Shown here in pieces: positions 23,486 through 31,452 of a stretch of DNA of 32,148 nucleotides. Source of the DNA: Planctomycetota bacterium (GTDB lineage: Bacteria > Planctomycetota > Brocadiia > JAADGH01). Both the position numbers and the translations under genes were made by a program. The notes below the pieces were generated by a model. That model had not been told where the DNA came from. It ran no database searches and saw nothing but the letters and a program-made list of their open reading frames with translations. Each line of letters starts with the position of its first letter. Position 1 is the first letter of the stretch. Where the stretch lies: the NCBI GenBank assembly GCA_013152475.1, contig JAADGH010000137.1:1-32148 (forward strand), read 5' to 3'.

Positions 23486-24859
23486 TCACCTCAAATCCAG
23501 GCACACCATCGTCTCGGCGTCACGAAGGAGCACCTTCCCGTTTACAAATGCAATGGGCGCCCAGGCATCGTAGCCGCCGATGACCGAGTGATGCGCCCGC
23601 TCCTTGGCCCCCTTCGCGTTCACATCAAACAGGTAGAGCACCGGTGGTTGGTCGTCGAGAACGAGGAGTTTCCCATTTACCATGAGATACGGCCCGAGGC
23701 CGAAGTTATGGTCCTTGTCTATCCAGAGCTGCTTGCCCTCGAGGGAGAGGCAGGTCAGCCGCCCGCCCGGGATGACGCCGTAGATCAGGCCGTTGTGGAG
23801 GATCGGCGTCTGCTGGTCCGAACCGAAGGTGTCCGGCTTGGTTCGGAACAGTTCCTTCACCTGGAAGGCGTCGCCGCTCTTCACGAGCTGGACCATCATG
23901 CTGCCGGCGTTGTATCCACCGGTGAAGAAGAGCCGGCCGTCGCCGACATCCACCGGCGTGGGCACGGTGGCGATGCGGATGCGCCAGTCGGGAAACTCCC
24001 AGAGCAGCTTGCCCGTCTCGGCGTCGACGCCGATCACGCCGTCGCTTGCGCACCAGACGTACTGGCGTTTCCCGCCGAAGTGGATCGGCAGGATGGATGA
24101 GTGGGTCATCTGCCAGTTCTTTGGGTTGGGCGTTTCCCAGACGGTCTTGCCTGTCGCCAGCTCGACCGCCGTCATCAGGCACGCGCCGCCGGGGGCGAGG
24201 ATGGCCCGGTCGCCGTCGATCAGGGGGCACTGGCCCGCATACCATTCCGGCACGCGCGTCCCGTAGTCGGCGACGAGGTCCTTCTTCCAGATCGCCTCGC
24301 CGGTGGTCGCGTCGAGGCAGACGACGTGGCACTTGGGCCCGAGTGTAACCACGAACTTGTCGGTTACGGCTGGGACGGTTCGCGACATGCCGTGGTTGCG
24401 CTTTACCTTGACGTAGTAGGTGTAGCGCCAGATCTCCTCGGCGCTGTCGAGAGAGAGGCAGCGGACCGCATCCTCGTTCTTTTTTTCGTCATAGTCAATG
24501 ATGTAAACGCAGCCGTTATGCACCGCCGCGCCGGCGTGCCCCTCTCCCAGGTCGATCTTCCAGAGGACCTTCGGCCCGTCGGCCGGCCAGGTCGAGGCGA
24601 TCCGTGCGCCGGTTGCGATGGCGTCGCCTGCGGGACCCCGGAAGCGCGGCCAGCTTCCCTTCTCGCTCGACGGCGTGCCCTTGCCCGGGATCAAGGTCCC
24701 TTGGTTCACGTTCTTGGCGCGGGCGGTGTTGGCGGACGGATGGTTCTCGGGGATGCGCACCCGGGCCTGGATCTCCGGCCCGGCGGGCATGAGGAGCCAG
24801 TACCCAAGCAGCGTCGCGCTGACGGCGAGGACGAACCCGTAAAATCCGATGCGACCCAT
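23486..24859 (-). CDS. Membrane-tethered PQQ-like beta-propeller, first gene of the operon
   Basis: 457 aa from ATG 24859; no good Shine-Dalgarno is visible, which is odd for the lead gene of a long operon. Residues 5-24 form an anchor (GFYGFVLAVSATLLGYWLLM). The propeller begins at about 68 with WPRFRGPAGDAIA, the FRGP hallmark, then DGPKVLWKIDL, DATTGEAIWKKD, ELATGKTVWETP and DAETGKLLWEFPD repeats, ending VLLRDAETMVCLDLR. It belongs to the same family as the propeller starting at 20683 but with one anchor rather than three. Expected on the outside of the cytoplasmic membrane. PQQ binding is not implied. Confidence 0.85.
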   Translation of the reverse strand: MGRIGFYGFVLAVSATLLGYWLLMPAGPEIQARVRIPENHPSANTARAKNVNQGTLIPGKGTPSSEKGSWPRFRGPAGDAIATGARIASTWPADGPKVLWKIDLGEGHAGAAVHNGCVYIIDYDEKKNEDAVRCLSLDSAEEIWRYTYYVKVKRNHGMSRTVPAVTDKFVVTLGPKCHVVCLDATTGEAIWKKDLVADYGTRVPEWYAGQCPLIDGDRAILAPGGACLMTAVELATGKTVWETPNPKNWQMTHSSILPIHFGGKRQYVWCASDGVIGVDAETGKLLWEFPDWRIRIATVPTPVDVGDGRLFFTGGYNAGSMMVQLVKSGDAFQVKELFRTKPDTFGSDQQTPILHNGLIYGVIPGGRLTCLSLEGKQLWIDKDHNFGLGPYLMVNGKLLVLDDQPPVLYLFDVNAKGAKERAHHSVIGGYDAWAPIAFVNGKVLLRDAETMVCLDLR

Positions 24860-24907
24860 AAATCAACCACGGCCACGAAGGCAAAGTGACGGACATGCCA
24901 TATTTTT

Positions 24908-24937
24908 ATTGTAGCATATCCGGGGGCCTTTCTGCAA
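24908..24937 (-). promoter_or_regulatory. Promoter of the eleven-gene redox/propeller operon
   Basis: On the minus strand: TTGCAG (24937-24932), 18 nt, TACAAT (24913-24908), about 50 nt before the first ATG. A hairpin with arms GGGCC/GGCCC (24924-24928, 24949-24953) and GCAAC/GTTGC (24934-24938, 24943-24947) overlaps the -35 box; it may be an operator or part of the end of the upstream gene's message. The rest of the 124-nt gap shows nothing else. Confidence 0.65.
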
Positions 24938-24983
24938 CTCCGGTTGCGGGCCCGGCATGGGGCGCATGGGAGAGGGACCGCCG

Positions 24984-26213
24984 TCAGATGTCCAGCTTCT
25001 GCAGCGCTTCATCGACGGCATTCAGAATGTTGGGGCCGTGTTCTATCAAGGATTTCGCCTGATCGGAGGGCAGTTGATCGGCGTGCAGTCCAAGCTGCAG
25101 GGGCGCCTCCTGTCGGACCGTGTCCTTCGTGATGTCTGCCGGCCCGCGGTTGTGGGACCGCGCGAGGTAGCGCCAGATGCACAATTGGATGATGGTATGC
25201 GGGCGGATTGCCGCCGGGATATCGAGGTCGGCGTACCGGCGCTTCACTTCCGTCAGATCAACGATGCCGATGATGTCCTGGATGGCAGCCAGGTCGCGTG
25301 CGTTGGGGTAGGGGGCGAAACGGTAACTGGAGAACCGTTGGGCGGGCCGTTTTTTGGTCCTGAGGTCCGCGCAGACGCAGGGGCACTCGACGGTGGCCGA
25401 GCCTTTCGGAGCAAGCGTGATGTCCAGAGACTCCCGGATGAGCATGATCTGTTTTCCCTGCTCCGCCGGGATCGCCGCCGTCCAGAAGGGGATCACCACG
25501 TGCATTTTCTTTCCGCTGAGGTTCCGGATCAGGAGCTTCAGCGTCGACGTGACGCGACCGTCGCCGGCGACGGCTGTCTCCACCAGTTTGCGTTCGACGG
25601 CCTCCCATATCGGGATGGCATGGGGCGTGGCCTTCGGGTCGTCGAGATGGGCCTCGAAGTCGCGCCGCAGGAGCGCCATGTCCGCGTTGACGGCCTTCTT
25701 GTAGCGTGTGTACCACTCCACCGGATTGACGGGGACGTGGAAACGCTGAACGTGTCTTTGCAGCCGGTCGATAAGGGGAAAGTAGTCGAAGAAGTCGCCC
25801 GGGAAGTAGGCGTTCTTCATTCCCCGGACGCGCATGCGCTGGCCGTCCCGGTCGCCGGTCGCCCGTGCGTACATTCGGGCGAGGTTGTAGTGCGCCTTGA
25901 AGCGAACGATGTCGCGGAAGGTATCCTCGACGACTTGCAGCGCCTCGGCTCGGTTTTTTACATCGGGAAAGCCGGCGCGCATGCGATCCTTCAGTTTCTT
26001 GCCCAGCTCATTGATCTTCGTGATATGCGCATTCGCCCTGGCCAGTGCGAGGGCCGGGTCTACACTCTGGGCCTGCGCGATGAGACCGGAGGGGGGTCGC
26101 GTCGCCAGGAGGGCGCAGAAGAGACAGAGGGCCGGCAGGCGGAGCGCCCATGGCCCTCCGGATGGTTCCTTGGGATGCGAAATGTAACGAATCGAGTTCA
26201 GCCTACTTCTCAA
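24984..26213 (-). CDS. Secreted protein of unknown function
   Basis: 409 aa with a TTG start overlapping the lipoprotein stop by 11 nt; no other in-frame start precedes the signal peptide (LRLPALCLFCALLATRPPSG, about residues 24-44). The helical N-terminal half contains HYNLARMYARATGDR and WYTRYKKAVNADMALLRRDF. The C-terminal half is probably a beta-sandwich: IRNLSGKKMHVVIPFW, an acidic/hydrophobic LIRESLDITLAPKGSATVECPCVCADL and later IIQLCIWRYLARS. The combination 'L-x-P-x-G/S ... C-x-C ... [VI]-Q-x-x-IW' recurs in secreted bacterial proteins of unknown role. I cannot name the family. It is translationally coupled to the lipoprotein. Confidence 0.65.
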   Translation of the reverse strand: MRSRLNSIRYISHPKEPSGGPWALRLPALCLFCALLATRPPSGLIAQAQSVDPALALARANAHITKINELGKKLKDRMRAGFPDVKNRAEALQVVEDTFRDIVRFKAHYNLARMYARATGDRDGQRMRVRGMKNAYFPGDFFDYFPLIDRLQRHVQRFHVPVNPVEWYTRYKKAVNADMALLRRDFEAHLDDPKATPHAIPIWEAVERKLVETAVAGDGRVTSTLKLLIRNLSGKKMHVVIPFWTAAIPAEQGKQIMLIRESLDITLAPKGSATVECPCVCADLRTKKRPAQRFSSYRFAPYPNARDLAAIQDIIGIVDLTEVKRRYADLDIPAAIRPHTIIQLCIWRYLARSHNRGPADITKDTVRQEAPLQLGLHADQLPSDQAKSLIEHGPNILNAVDEALQKLDI

Positions 26214-27003
26214 ACCGGATGTTGTCCAAGCGCACCTCTCCCTTGTTGTCGCCGTAGACCAGGATGACCACGCGCTTCACGGCGTTGGCGTCGGAGAGCT
26301 TTGCGCTGTGCTTCCATCCCGTGGCGGCGCTCTTGAACTTCTCGGACTTCAGGTCGAATGAGATGCTCTTGTTCGTGCCCGGCTTCACGGTGGCCGGCTC
26401 GGTCTCGAAGAAGGTGTTGCTGCCGCCGGTCATGAAGGCGATCGCCAGCTTCACGTCCTTCTTCGTGTTGTTTCGCACATCCAGCATCAGCTTGCTTCGG
26501 TCGGACATGTCCAGACTTGCCGCGCGGGCGATGGCGGACTTGTCCTGCTTCCCTCCGCTGAGCTCGACCTTCAGCTCGCCGTCGGCGATGCTGAGGGTGG
26601 CGGGATTGGCCCACGTTTCGACCTGCCAGTAGTTGTTGCCCTTCTCGAAGTCGTCAACGATCCAGACCTTTTCCTCGGCCTTGCAGGGCCCTATGGCCGG
26701 GGGGGTCTTCGGCTTGGGAACCGCGACTTTCTTCTCCGGCTCGACCGCTTTCTTCGCCGGTTCTTTCTTGGCGGGCTCAGGCCTCGGCGGAGGCGTGATT
26801 TTCGCGACCGTCACCCTTGTTTTCCTCGCCGGCTTGGCTTTCTCGGCCTTCTTGATCGGGGCCGCCGGTTGGGGCGCTTTTTTCACCTCCGCCTTCTCCT
26901 CCGGCGGCGCGGCCTGTTTCTCCGCCGGCTGCTCCTCGCACCCCAGGCAGAGGACAAACACCATCCACACCGCGACACACAACCACACGCTTCTCGAACC
27001 CAT
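26203..27003 (-). CDS. Lipoprotein with Lys/Pro/Ala-rich linker and CBM-like domain
   Basis: 266 aa with a textbook AGGAGG before ATG 27003. The signal ends in a lipobox LCLGC (Cys22). Residues 25-105 are a low-complexity linker rich in Lys, Ala, Pro and Glu, resembling the periplasm-spanning linker of TonB. The C-terminal domain (about 110-266) begins VWIVDDFEKGNNYWQVE and ends GEVRLDNIRFEK, the first and last strands of a CBM11/CIA30-type jelly roll. It would therefore be a surface or periplasmic lipoprotein with a carbohydrate-binding-like module held away from the membrane. It is transcribed from its own strong promoter together with the downstream secreted protein. Confidence 0.78.
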   Translation of the reverse strand: MGSRSVWLCVAVWMVFVLCLGCEEQPAEKQAAPPEEKAEVKKAPQPAAPIKKAEKAKPARKTRVTVAKITPPPRPEPAKKEPAKKAVEPEKKVAVPKPKTPPAIGPCKAEEKVWIVDDFEKGNNYWQVETWANPATLSIADGELKVELSGGKQDKSAIARAASLDMSDRSKLMLDVRNNTKKDVKLAIAFMTGGSNTFFETEPATVKPGTNKSISFDLKSEKFKSAATGWKHSAKLSDANAVKRVVILVYGDNKGEVRLDNIRFEK

Positions 27004-27045
27004 CGCACCCCTCCTAACAGAACCTTCATTTCAGTCTTTAAGCAT

Positions 27046-27074
27046 ATTATCCATCGCCCTTGCGAGGGTGTCAA
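27046..27074 (-). promoter_or_regulatory. Strong sigma70-type promoter for the lipoprotein operon
   Basis: On the minus strand TTGACA (27074-27069), 17 nt, GATAAT (27051-27046): 11 of 12 consensus bases at the ideal spacing, about 40 nt before the ATG. An alternative -10 TAATAT overlaps it 2 nt downstream. Confidence 0.85.
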
Positions 27075-27086
27075 GCGGATTCTCGC

Positions 27087-27128
27087 GAGGAGTTTCCTCC
27101 ATGTCGTTGGGGGGTGAGGAAACTCCTC
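27087..27128 (+). terminator. Perfect 13-bp inverted repeat followed by a T-rich run
   Basis: Arms GAGGAGTTTCCTC (27087-27099) and GAGGAAACTCCTC (27116-27128) are exact reverse complements around a 16-nt loop; AGAGCG and then TTTCTTTTT follow on the plus strand. It has the form of a rho-independent terminator for plus-strand transcription, yet no plus-strand gene lies upstream for more than 13 kb. It could end antisense transcription of the lipoprotein operon, insulate the two divergent units, or be an operator shared by them. Confidence 0.6.
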
Positions 27129-27141
27129 AGAGCGTTTCTTT

Positions 27142-27170
27142 TTGACAGCGGAACAATAGATATGTTAAAG
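27142..27170 (+). promoter_or_regulatory. Possible plus-strand promoter
   Basis: A perfect TTGACA lies at 27142-27147, but the base window 17 nt further on (TTAAAG) matches a -10 box poorly. It is included because it is the only candidate for the small ORF and antiporter genes downstream. Confidence 0.3.
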
Positions 27171-27181
27171 AAGGGGAAGTT

Positions 27182-27337
27182 GTGATAGTGTACATGCTGT
27201 TTTGGCTTACGGTTGCTGTTGCCGCTGTAATTTTTGACGGCCTGAACTCCTCCCGAGATCCGTACGCCCGCGTGACAGCAGAAATGTTCTACTGGCCTCC
27301 AACCCGGGACAGAAACTTGAGTTCAGGGGGACAGTGA
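27182..27337 (+). CDS. Small membrane protein (51 aa)
   Basis: An open frame from GTG 27182 (or ATG 27194) to TGA 27335-27337, preceded by AAGAAGGGGAAG. Residues 2-19 are hydrophobic (IVYMLFWLTVAVAAVIF) and the tail NSSRDPYARVTAEMFYWPPTRDRNLS is polar, as in a one-helix membrane peptide. The frame ends 34 nt before the antiporter start and could act as its leader. The last codons run into a GGGGACAGT repeat motif, so the natural C-terminus may have been altered. No family recognised. Confidence 0.4.
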   Translation: MIVYMLFWLTVAVAAVIFDGLNSSRDPYARVTAEMFYWPPTRDRNLSSGGQ

Positions 27338-27371
27338 GCGCGCCCCACCAACGGCGCAAGAGAAGCGAAGC

Positions 27372-29060
27372 ATGAACCACGTCCTCGGTACCACGCCGAT
27401 TCCCATTTTGCTGATTATTGGATGCGCGCTTTTGGCGGGCACAGTCGGCGCATGGGTGTTTCAACGGCTGCACATCCCGCAGGTCGTGGGCTACATCGTT
27501 AGCGGCGTGCTGGTGGGAAAGTCCGGCCTCGGTCTCATCAACGACGACCGAATCCAAAGCCTTATGCCCGTTAGTTTTCTGGCCTTGGGTGTAATTGGTT
27601 TCGTGGTTGGGGGGGGGCTCCATCGAGACGCATTCAGGAAACACGGAAAGCAGTTTTTTGCGATCCTCTTCGCCGAAGGAATGGGGGCCTTTTTTCTTGT
27701 CAGTCTCGCGGTGGGCGCCATCACCTATGCGCTCACTCGCAGCGTCGCCGTGTCCGTAGCCTTTGGTATGACATTGGGTGCTATCTCGTCGGCCACAGAC
27801 CCGGCCGCGACGGTGGATGTGCTGTGGGAATATAAGACCCGGGGGATTCTTACGACAACAACATTTGCCATTGTGGCTATGGACGATGCCTTGGCCCTTG
27901 TCCTCTACAGCATCGCTACGGGTTTGGCCACCTGCCTGATCGGAATGGGGACGGTGGGCATCGGCTGGAACCTTGCCTACGCCGGGTACCAACTGGGGGG
28001 CGCGGTGGCGCTCGGCGCGGTGGCCGGCGCATTGCTGAACCAGTTGTTGAGACGTACGCGCGAACCGGAAAGGTCCCTCACGTTCGTTCTCGGCATACTC
28101 ACGGTGGTCCTGGGTCTCACGATGCTCCTGAAGGTGGACCTGATTCTCGCGGCGATGAGCTTGGGTATAACGGTCGTCAACATTGCGCCCCACCACAGCG
28201 AGGACGCCATTAAAACCTTAAAGCGTTTCGCACAACCGATTTATATCCTCTTTTTCGTTATTGTCGGCGCCCGCCTCAGCATCGGCGCCATGCCGGGGTG
28301 GATGTGGGGAATTGTGTTGGCCTACGTGATCGGGAGAACGGCCGGAAAGATGATGGGCGCGCGGTTAGGCGCTCGCTGGAGCGGCGCTTCTCAAAACGTT
28401 CGGAAATACCTTGGGCTGTGTTTGTTCGGTCAAGCGGGCGTGGCGATCGGGTTGGCGATTGTCGCCAGTATCAAGTTCAGCCATCTGACCATCGGTGGCA
28501 CAATTATGGGAGACGCCATCATCATGATCGCCACCGCCACGACGCTCATCGTCCAGCTTATCGGTCCGCCGTGCGTCAAAGTGGCCGTGACGAAGGCTGG
28601 TGAAGTGGGACTCAACGTTACGGAGGAAAGCCTGATCGAGTCGTACACGGCAGGAGACGCCATGGACGCCTCCGCGCCGACGTTTCATCCTGACGCGACG
28701 GTCGCCTCCATCCTGAAGGTCATCTCCAAAACCGACGCCATGTCCTTTCCCGTTGTCAATGAAAAGAAGCAGATCATAGGCATGATCACGATGGAGGCCC
28801 TCAAGCATTGCCTCGGCGCATCGCAAAACGTGGAAGAGTGGCTGGTCGCGTTCGATGTGATGGCCCCGGCGCCGGAACCGGTCCATAAAAGCACACCCCT
28901 CCCCGACGCCATCGCCCACATGAAAAGCCAAAGCCGAGACAGTCTACCGGTGGTATCGGAAGGTGACAGCGCCCAGTATCTCGGTCTGCTGGAGCTTCGC
29001 GCAGTCAATCGCATGATCTCGCGGGAGGTCCTCCGCCGCCTTAAACTCGCGGACACCTAA
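27372..29060 (+). CDS. CPA2-type cation/proton antiporter with CBS pair
   Basis: 562 aa. The first ~400 residues are membrane-embedded with about 12-13 helices in the Na+/H+-exchanger/KefB pattern: HIPQVVGYIVSGVLVGKSGLGLI near the N-terminus, the unwound-helix motif ATDPAATVDVL and the ion-binding AMDDALALVLYS, whose Asp-Asp pair suggests an electrogenic exchanger. Two CBS domains follow, about 420-480 and 490-555 (AGDAMDASAPTFHPDATV, FPVVNEKKQIIGMITMEALK, LPVVSEGD). They replace the KTN/TrkA-N nucleotide domain of Kef proteins and suggest adenine-nucleotide control. Third codon positions look less GC-rich than in the neighbours, and GGGGACAGT motifs flank the gene, so acquisition by transfer is plausible. 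Start context is weak. Confidence 0.88.
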   Translation: MNHVLGTTPIPILLIIGCALLAGTVGAWVFQRLHIPQVVGYIVSGVLVGKSGLGLINDDRIQSLMPVSFLALGVIGFVVGGGLHRDAFRKHGKQFFAILFAEGMGAFFLVSLAVGAITYALTRSVAVSVAFGMTLGAISSATDPAATVDVLWEYKTRGILTTTTFAIVAMDDALALVLYSIATGLATCLIGMGTVGIGWNLAYAGYQLGGAVALGAVAGALLNQLLRRTREPERSLTFVLGILTVVLGLTMLLKVDLILAAMSLGITVVNIAPHHSEDAIKTLKRFAQPIYILFFVIVGARLSIGAMPGWMWGIVLAYVIGRTAGKMMGARLGARWSGASQNVRKYLGLCLFGQAGVAIGLAIVASIKFSHLTIGGTIMGDAIIMIATATTLIVQLIGPPCVKVAVTKAGEVGLNVTEESLIESYTAGDAMDASAPTFHPDATVASILKVISKTDAMSFPVVNEKKQIIGMITMEALKHCLGASQNVEEWLVAFDVMAPAPEPVHKSTPLPDAIAHMKSQSRDSLPVVSEGDSAQYLGLLELRAVNRMISREVLRRLKLADT

Positions 29061-29063
29061 ACC

Positions 29064-29203
29064 GGGGACAGTATACTCTATTAACGCGACATTTTCTGGG
29101 GGGTTAGGCTTGCCGAAACTGCAGGCGTGCGGCATACTCCTCAAGGACAAGGAGTGTTGGGGTGCGGAAAAGTTGTTTTCATCTTAAATAATATACTGTC
29201 ACC
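29064..29203. repeat. Inverted GGKGACAGTATAYT pair around a short non-coding interval
   Basis: GGGGACAGTATACT (29064-29077) recurs as GGTGACAGTATATT on the minus strand (29203-29190), 12 of 14 matching. The DNA between them has no gene and contains a small hairpin ACTCCT/AGGAGT (29136-29141, 29150-29155) that might serve as a bidirectional terminator between the convergent antiporter and P-type ATPase genes. The arrangement looks like the footprint of a small non-autonomous element or REP pair. Confidence 0.55.
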
Positions 29204-29236
29204 GAATTTCCAGCGCCCCATGGGGATCGCGACCGG

Positions 29237-31410
29237 TCAAAGCCGCCCGTCCTGTCTCAAGAGCCGAAGGCCATTGAAGATGACCAGAAGGGACGCTCCC
29301 GTATCCGCCGCGATGGCCATCCACAAGGTGGCCCACCCCACCACGGCAAGGGCCATGAACACCACCTTGAGCCCAAGCGCGAACCATATATTTTGTTTGA
29401 TGATCCCGAGCGTCCGCCGGGAATGTCGGATGAGCCAGGGCAGCCTCGACAGATCATCGGACATGAGCGCGATGTCGGCGGTCTCGATCGCCGCATCCGT
29501 CCCCGCTGCGCCCATGGCAATTCCCAACGTCGCCGCGGCCAGAGCGGGAGCGTCGTTGACGCCGTCGCCTATCATGGCCACGTGCTCGAGTTCCTTGACC
29601 AGCGACTCCACCGTGTTGACTTTGTCCTCCGGGAGCAGCTCGGCTTTGAACTCGTCCACCCCTGTGGCCTCGGCCACGGCTCGGGCCGTTCCTTCATTGT
29701 CGCCTGTCAGCATGACCACGCGCTTGATCCCCGCCGCCTTCATGGCGCTCACCGTCGCCGCGGCCTGGGGCCTCACCCCGTCGGCAACGCTGATCAGACC
29801 GCACACGTGTTTGTCATTGCCCACGACCACGACGGAGTGGCCGGCATCCTCGAGCTCTTCAGCCTTTTCGTGTATCTCGGGCGCCTCCCCACCCTTTTCG
29901 TGCATCAGCCGGTGGCTGCCGATCCAGAAGGGCCTGCCGTCAATCCGCGCCTCGGCGCCCTTGCCCTGGATGGCCTGGAAATCCTCCGCAGGCGCAAACT
30001 GGACGCCATCGTTCTCCGCCTTGAGGAGAATGGCCCTTGCGAGGGGATGCTCGCTGAGCGACTCCAGAGCGGCCGCTTTGGCCAGGAGTTCTTCCGGGGT
30101 GTGGCCCTCGAAGGGGACGACTTCCTGGACCTCGGGGCGGCCGTAGGTGAGTGTGCCGGTCTTGTCCAAGGCGATGGCGTCGAGGTGGGTGGGGGTTTCC
30201 AGGTACACGCCGCCCTTGATCAGGACCCCCTGCCGCACGGCGGCCGTAAGCCCGGCCACGATGCTCACCGGTGTGGAAATCACCAGCGCGCAGGGGCAGG
30301 CGATCACCAGGATCACCAGGGCCCGGTAGAACCATGCGCTCCAAAGCCAGCCGAACGCCAGGGGGGGAACGACGGCGATGACCACGGCCAGCGCGATCAT
30401 GGCGGGCGTATAATAGCGGGCGAATTTCTCGACCCATTGCTCGCTGCGTGCCCGGCGGGACTGGGCCTCCTCGACCATACGGATGATTCGCGCCAACGTG
30501 GTGTCGTTGGCTGGCTTGGTGACCTCAAATTCGAACGCCCCTTCGTTGTTGATGGTTCCGGCGAAGATCTCGTCGCCGACCTCTTTGGGGACGGGGTTCG
30601 ATTCGCCGGTGATCGGCGCCTGGTTGATCGAGGTGGACCCTTTCGTGATCGTCCCGTCCAGGGGAATCTTTTCCCCGGGGCGCACCAGTGCCGTAACGCC
30701 TACGGGCACGTCCTCGACCGGCTTCTCCTCGATGTCGCCCTCATGCGGGCAGATGTAGCGGGCCTTGGTGGGCGAAAGGTCCAGCAGCGCGCCGATGGCC
30801 CGGCGGGCCCGGCCGACGCTCCACGACTCCAGCAGGAGGGCCACGGCGAAGAGGAATGTGACCGTGGCCGCCTCGAACCACTCGCCGATAGCCATCGCGC
30901 CGCATACAGCAATGACCATGAGAACGTTCATGTCGGGCCGCAAGGCCCGTGCGGCGGCGACAGCCTTCGGAATGACATACCACGCGGACAACAGGATCGC
31001 GCCGACATAGAGCAGAATGGAGACAAGCGGAAAGGCGTGTTCCTCCACACCTTCACCGGCGGCGAAGGCATCGAAGAGGCTGCCGTGGATGATGGCATGG
31101 CTTGCGAATCCAGCCGCGAGCAGGATTCCGCCGGCGACACACATCACCAAGCGGCCGCGCCTCTGCCAGAACCCCTCCTCCTCGTGTGCACTGACGGCCT
31201 CGTCCCAGGGCAACGCCTCAAGACCGGCCTTATGCACGGCGGCCGTGATGTCCTCTTCGCTGACCGCATCGGGGTCCGCCGTAACCGTCATCTTGGCGTT
31301 CAGGATGTCGAATGCGCCACATCGGGAAGGATTCCGACCGTCTTGCGCAGCGCGGCCACCTCCTCGGCGCAATCCATGCCGCGAATCTTGTATTGCCGTT
31401 TCTCACTCAT
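29237..31410 (-). CDS. zntA: ZntA-type Zn/Cd/Pb P-type ATPase, split by an apparent frameshift
   Basis: The N-terminus starts at ATG 31410 (GAGG upstream) and reads a heavy-metal-associated domain with GMDCAEEVAALRKTVGILPDV, but this frame stops at 31302-31300. The continuation (FDILNAKMTVTADPDAV and all later domains) lies in the next frame down to 29237. One missing G in the GTGGC at 31320-31316 would restore DVGAFDILNAKMTV. The remainder is intact: actuator TGES, metal-site CPC in VIACPCALV, DKTGT phosphorylation site, SEHPLA, MLTGDN, GDGVNDAPAL and a final-helix ADTGASLLVIFNGLRLL. The latter Asp with CPC defines the P1B-2 class exporting Zn2+, Cd2+ or Pb2+. It is either a sequencing error, a recent pseudogene, or a site of recoding. 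Confidence 0.88.
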
Positions 31411-31452
31411 GGGTACCTCACAAAAAACTCCATGCACTGTTTCTGATTGGGA

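Noticed and set aside
13810..24859. True PQQ-dependent dehydrogenases
   Set aside because: The propeller proteins lack the adjacent-cysteine pair, calcium ligands and catalytic Asp of methanol/alcohol dehydrogenases; only the repeat fold is shared.
31296..31330. Programmed -1 ribosomal frameshift in the P-type ATPase
   Set aside because: No X-XXY-YYZ slippery heptamer or clear downstream pseudoknot is seen; an error or mutation is simpler.
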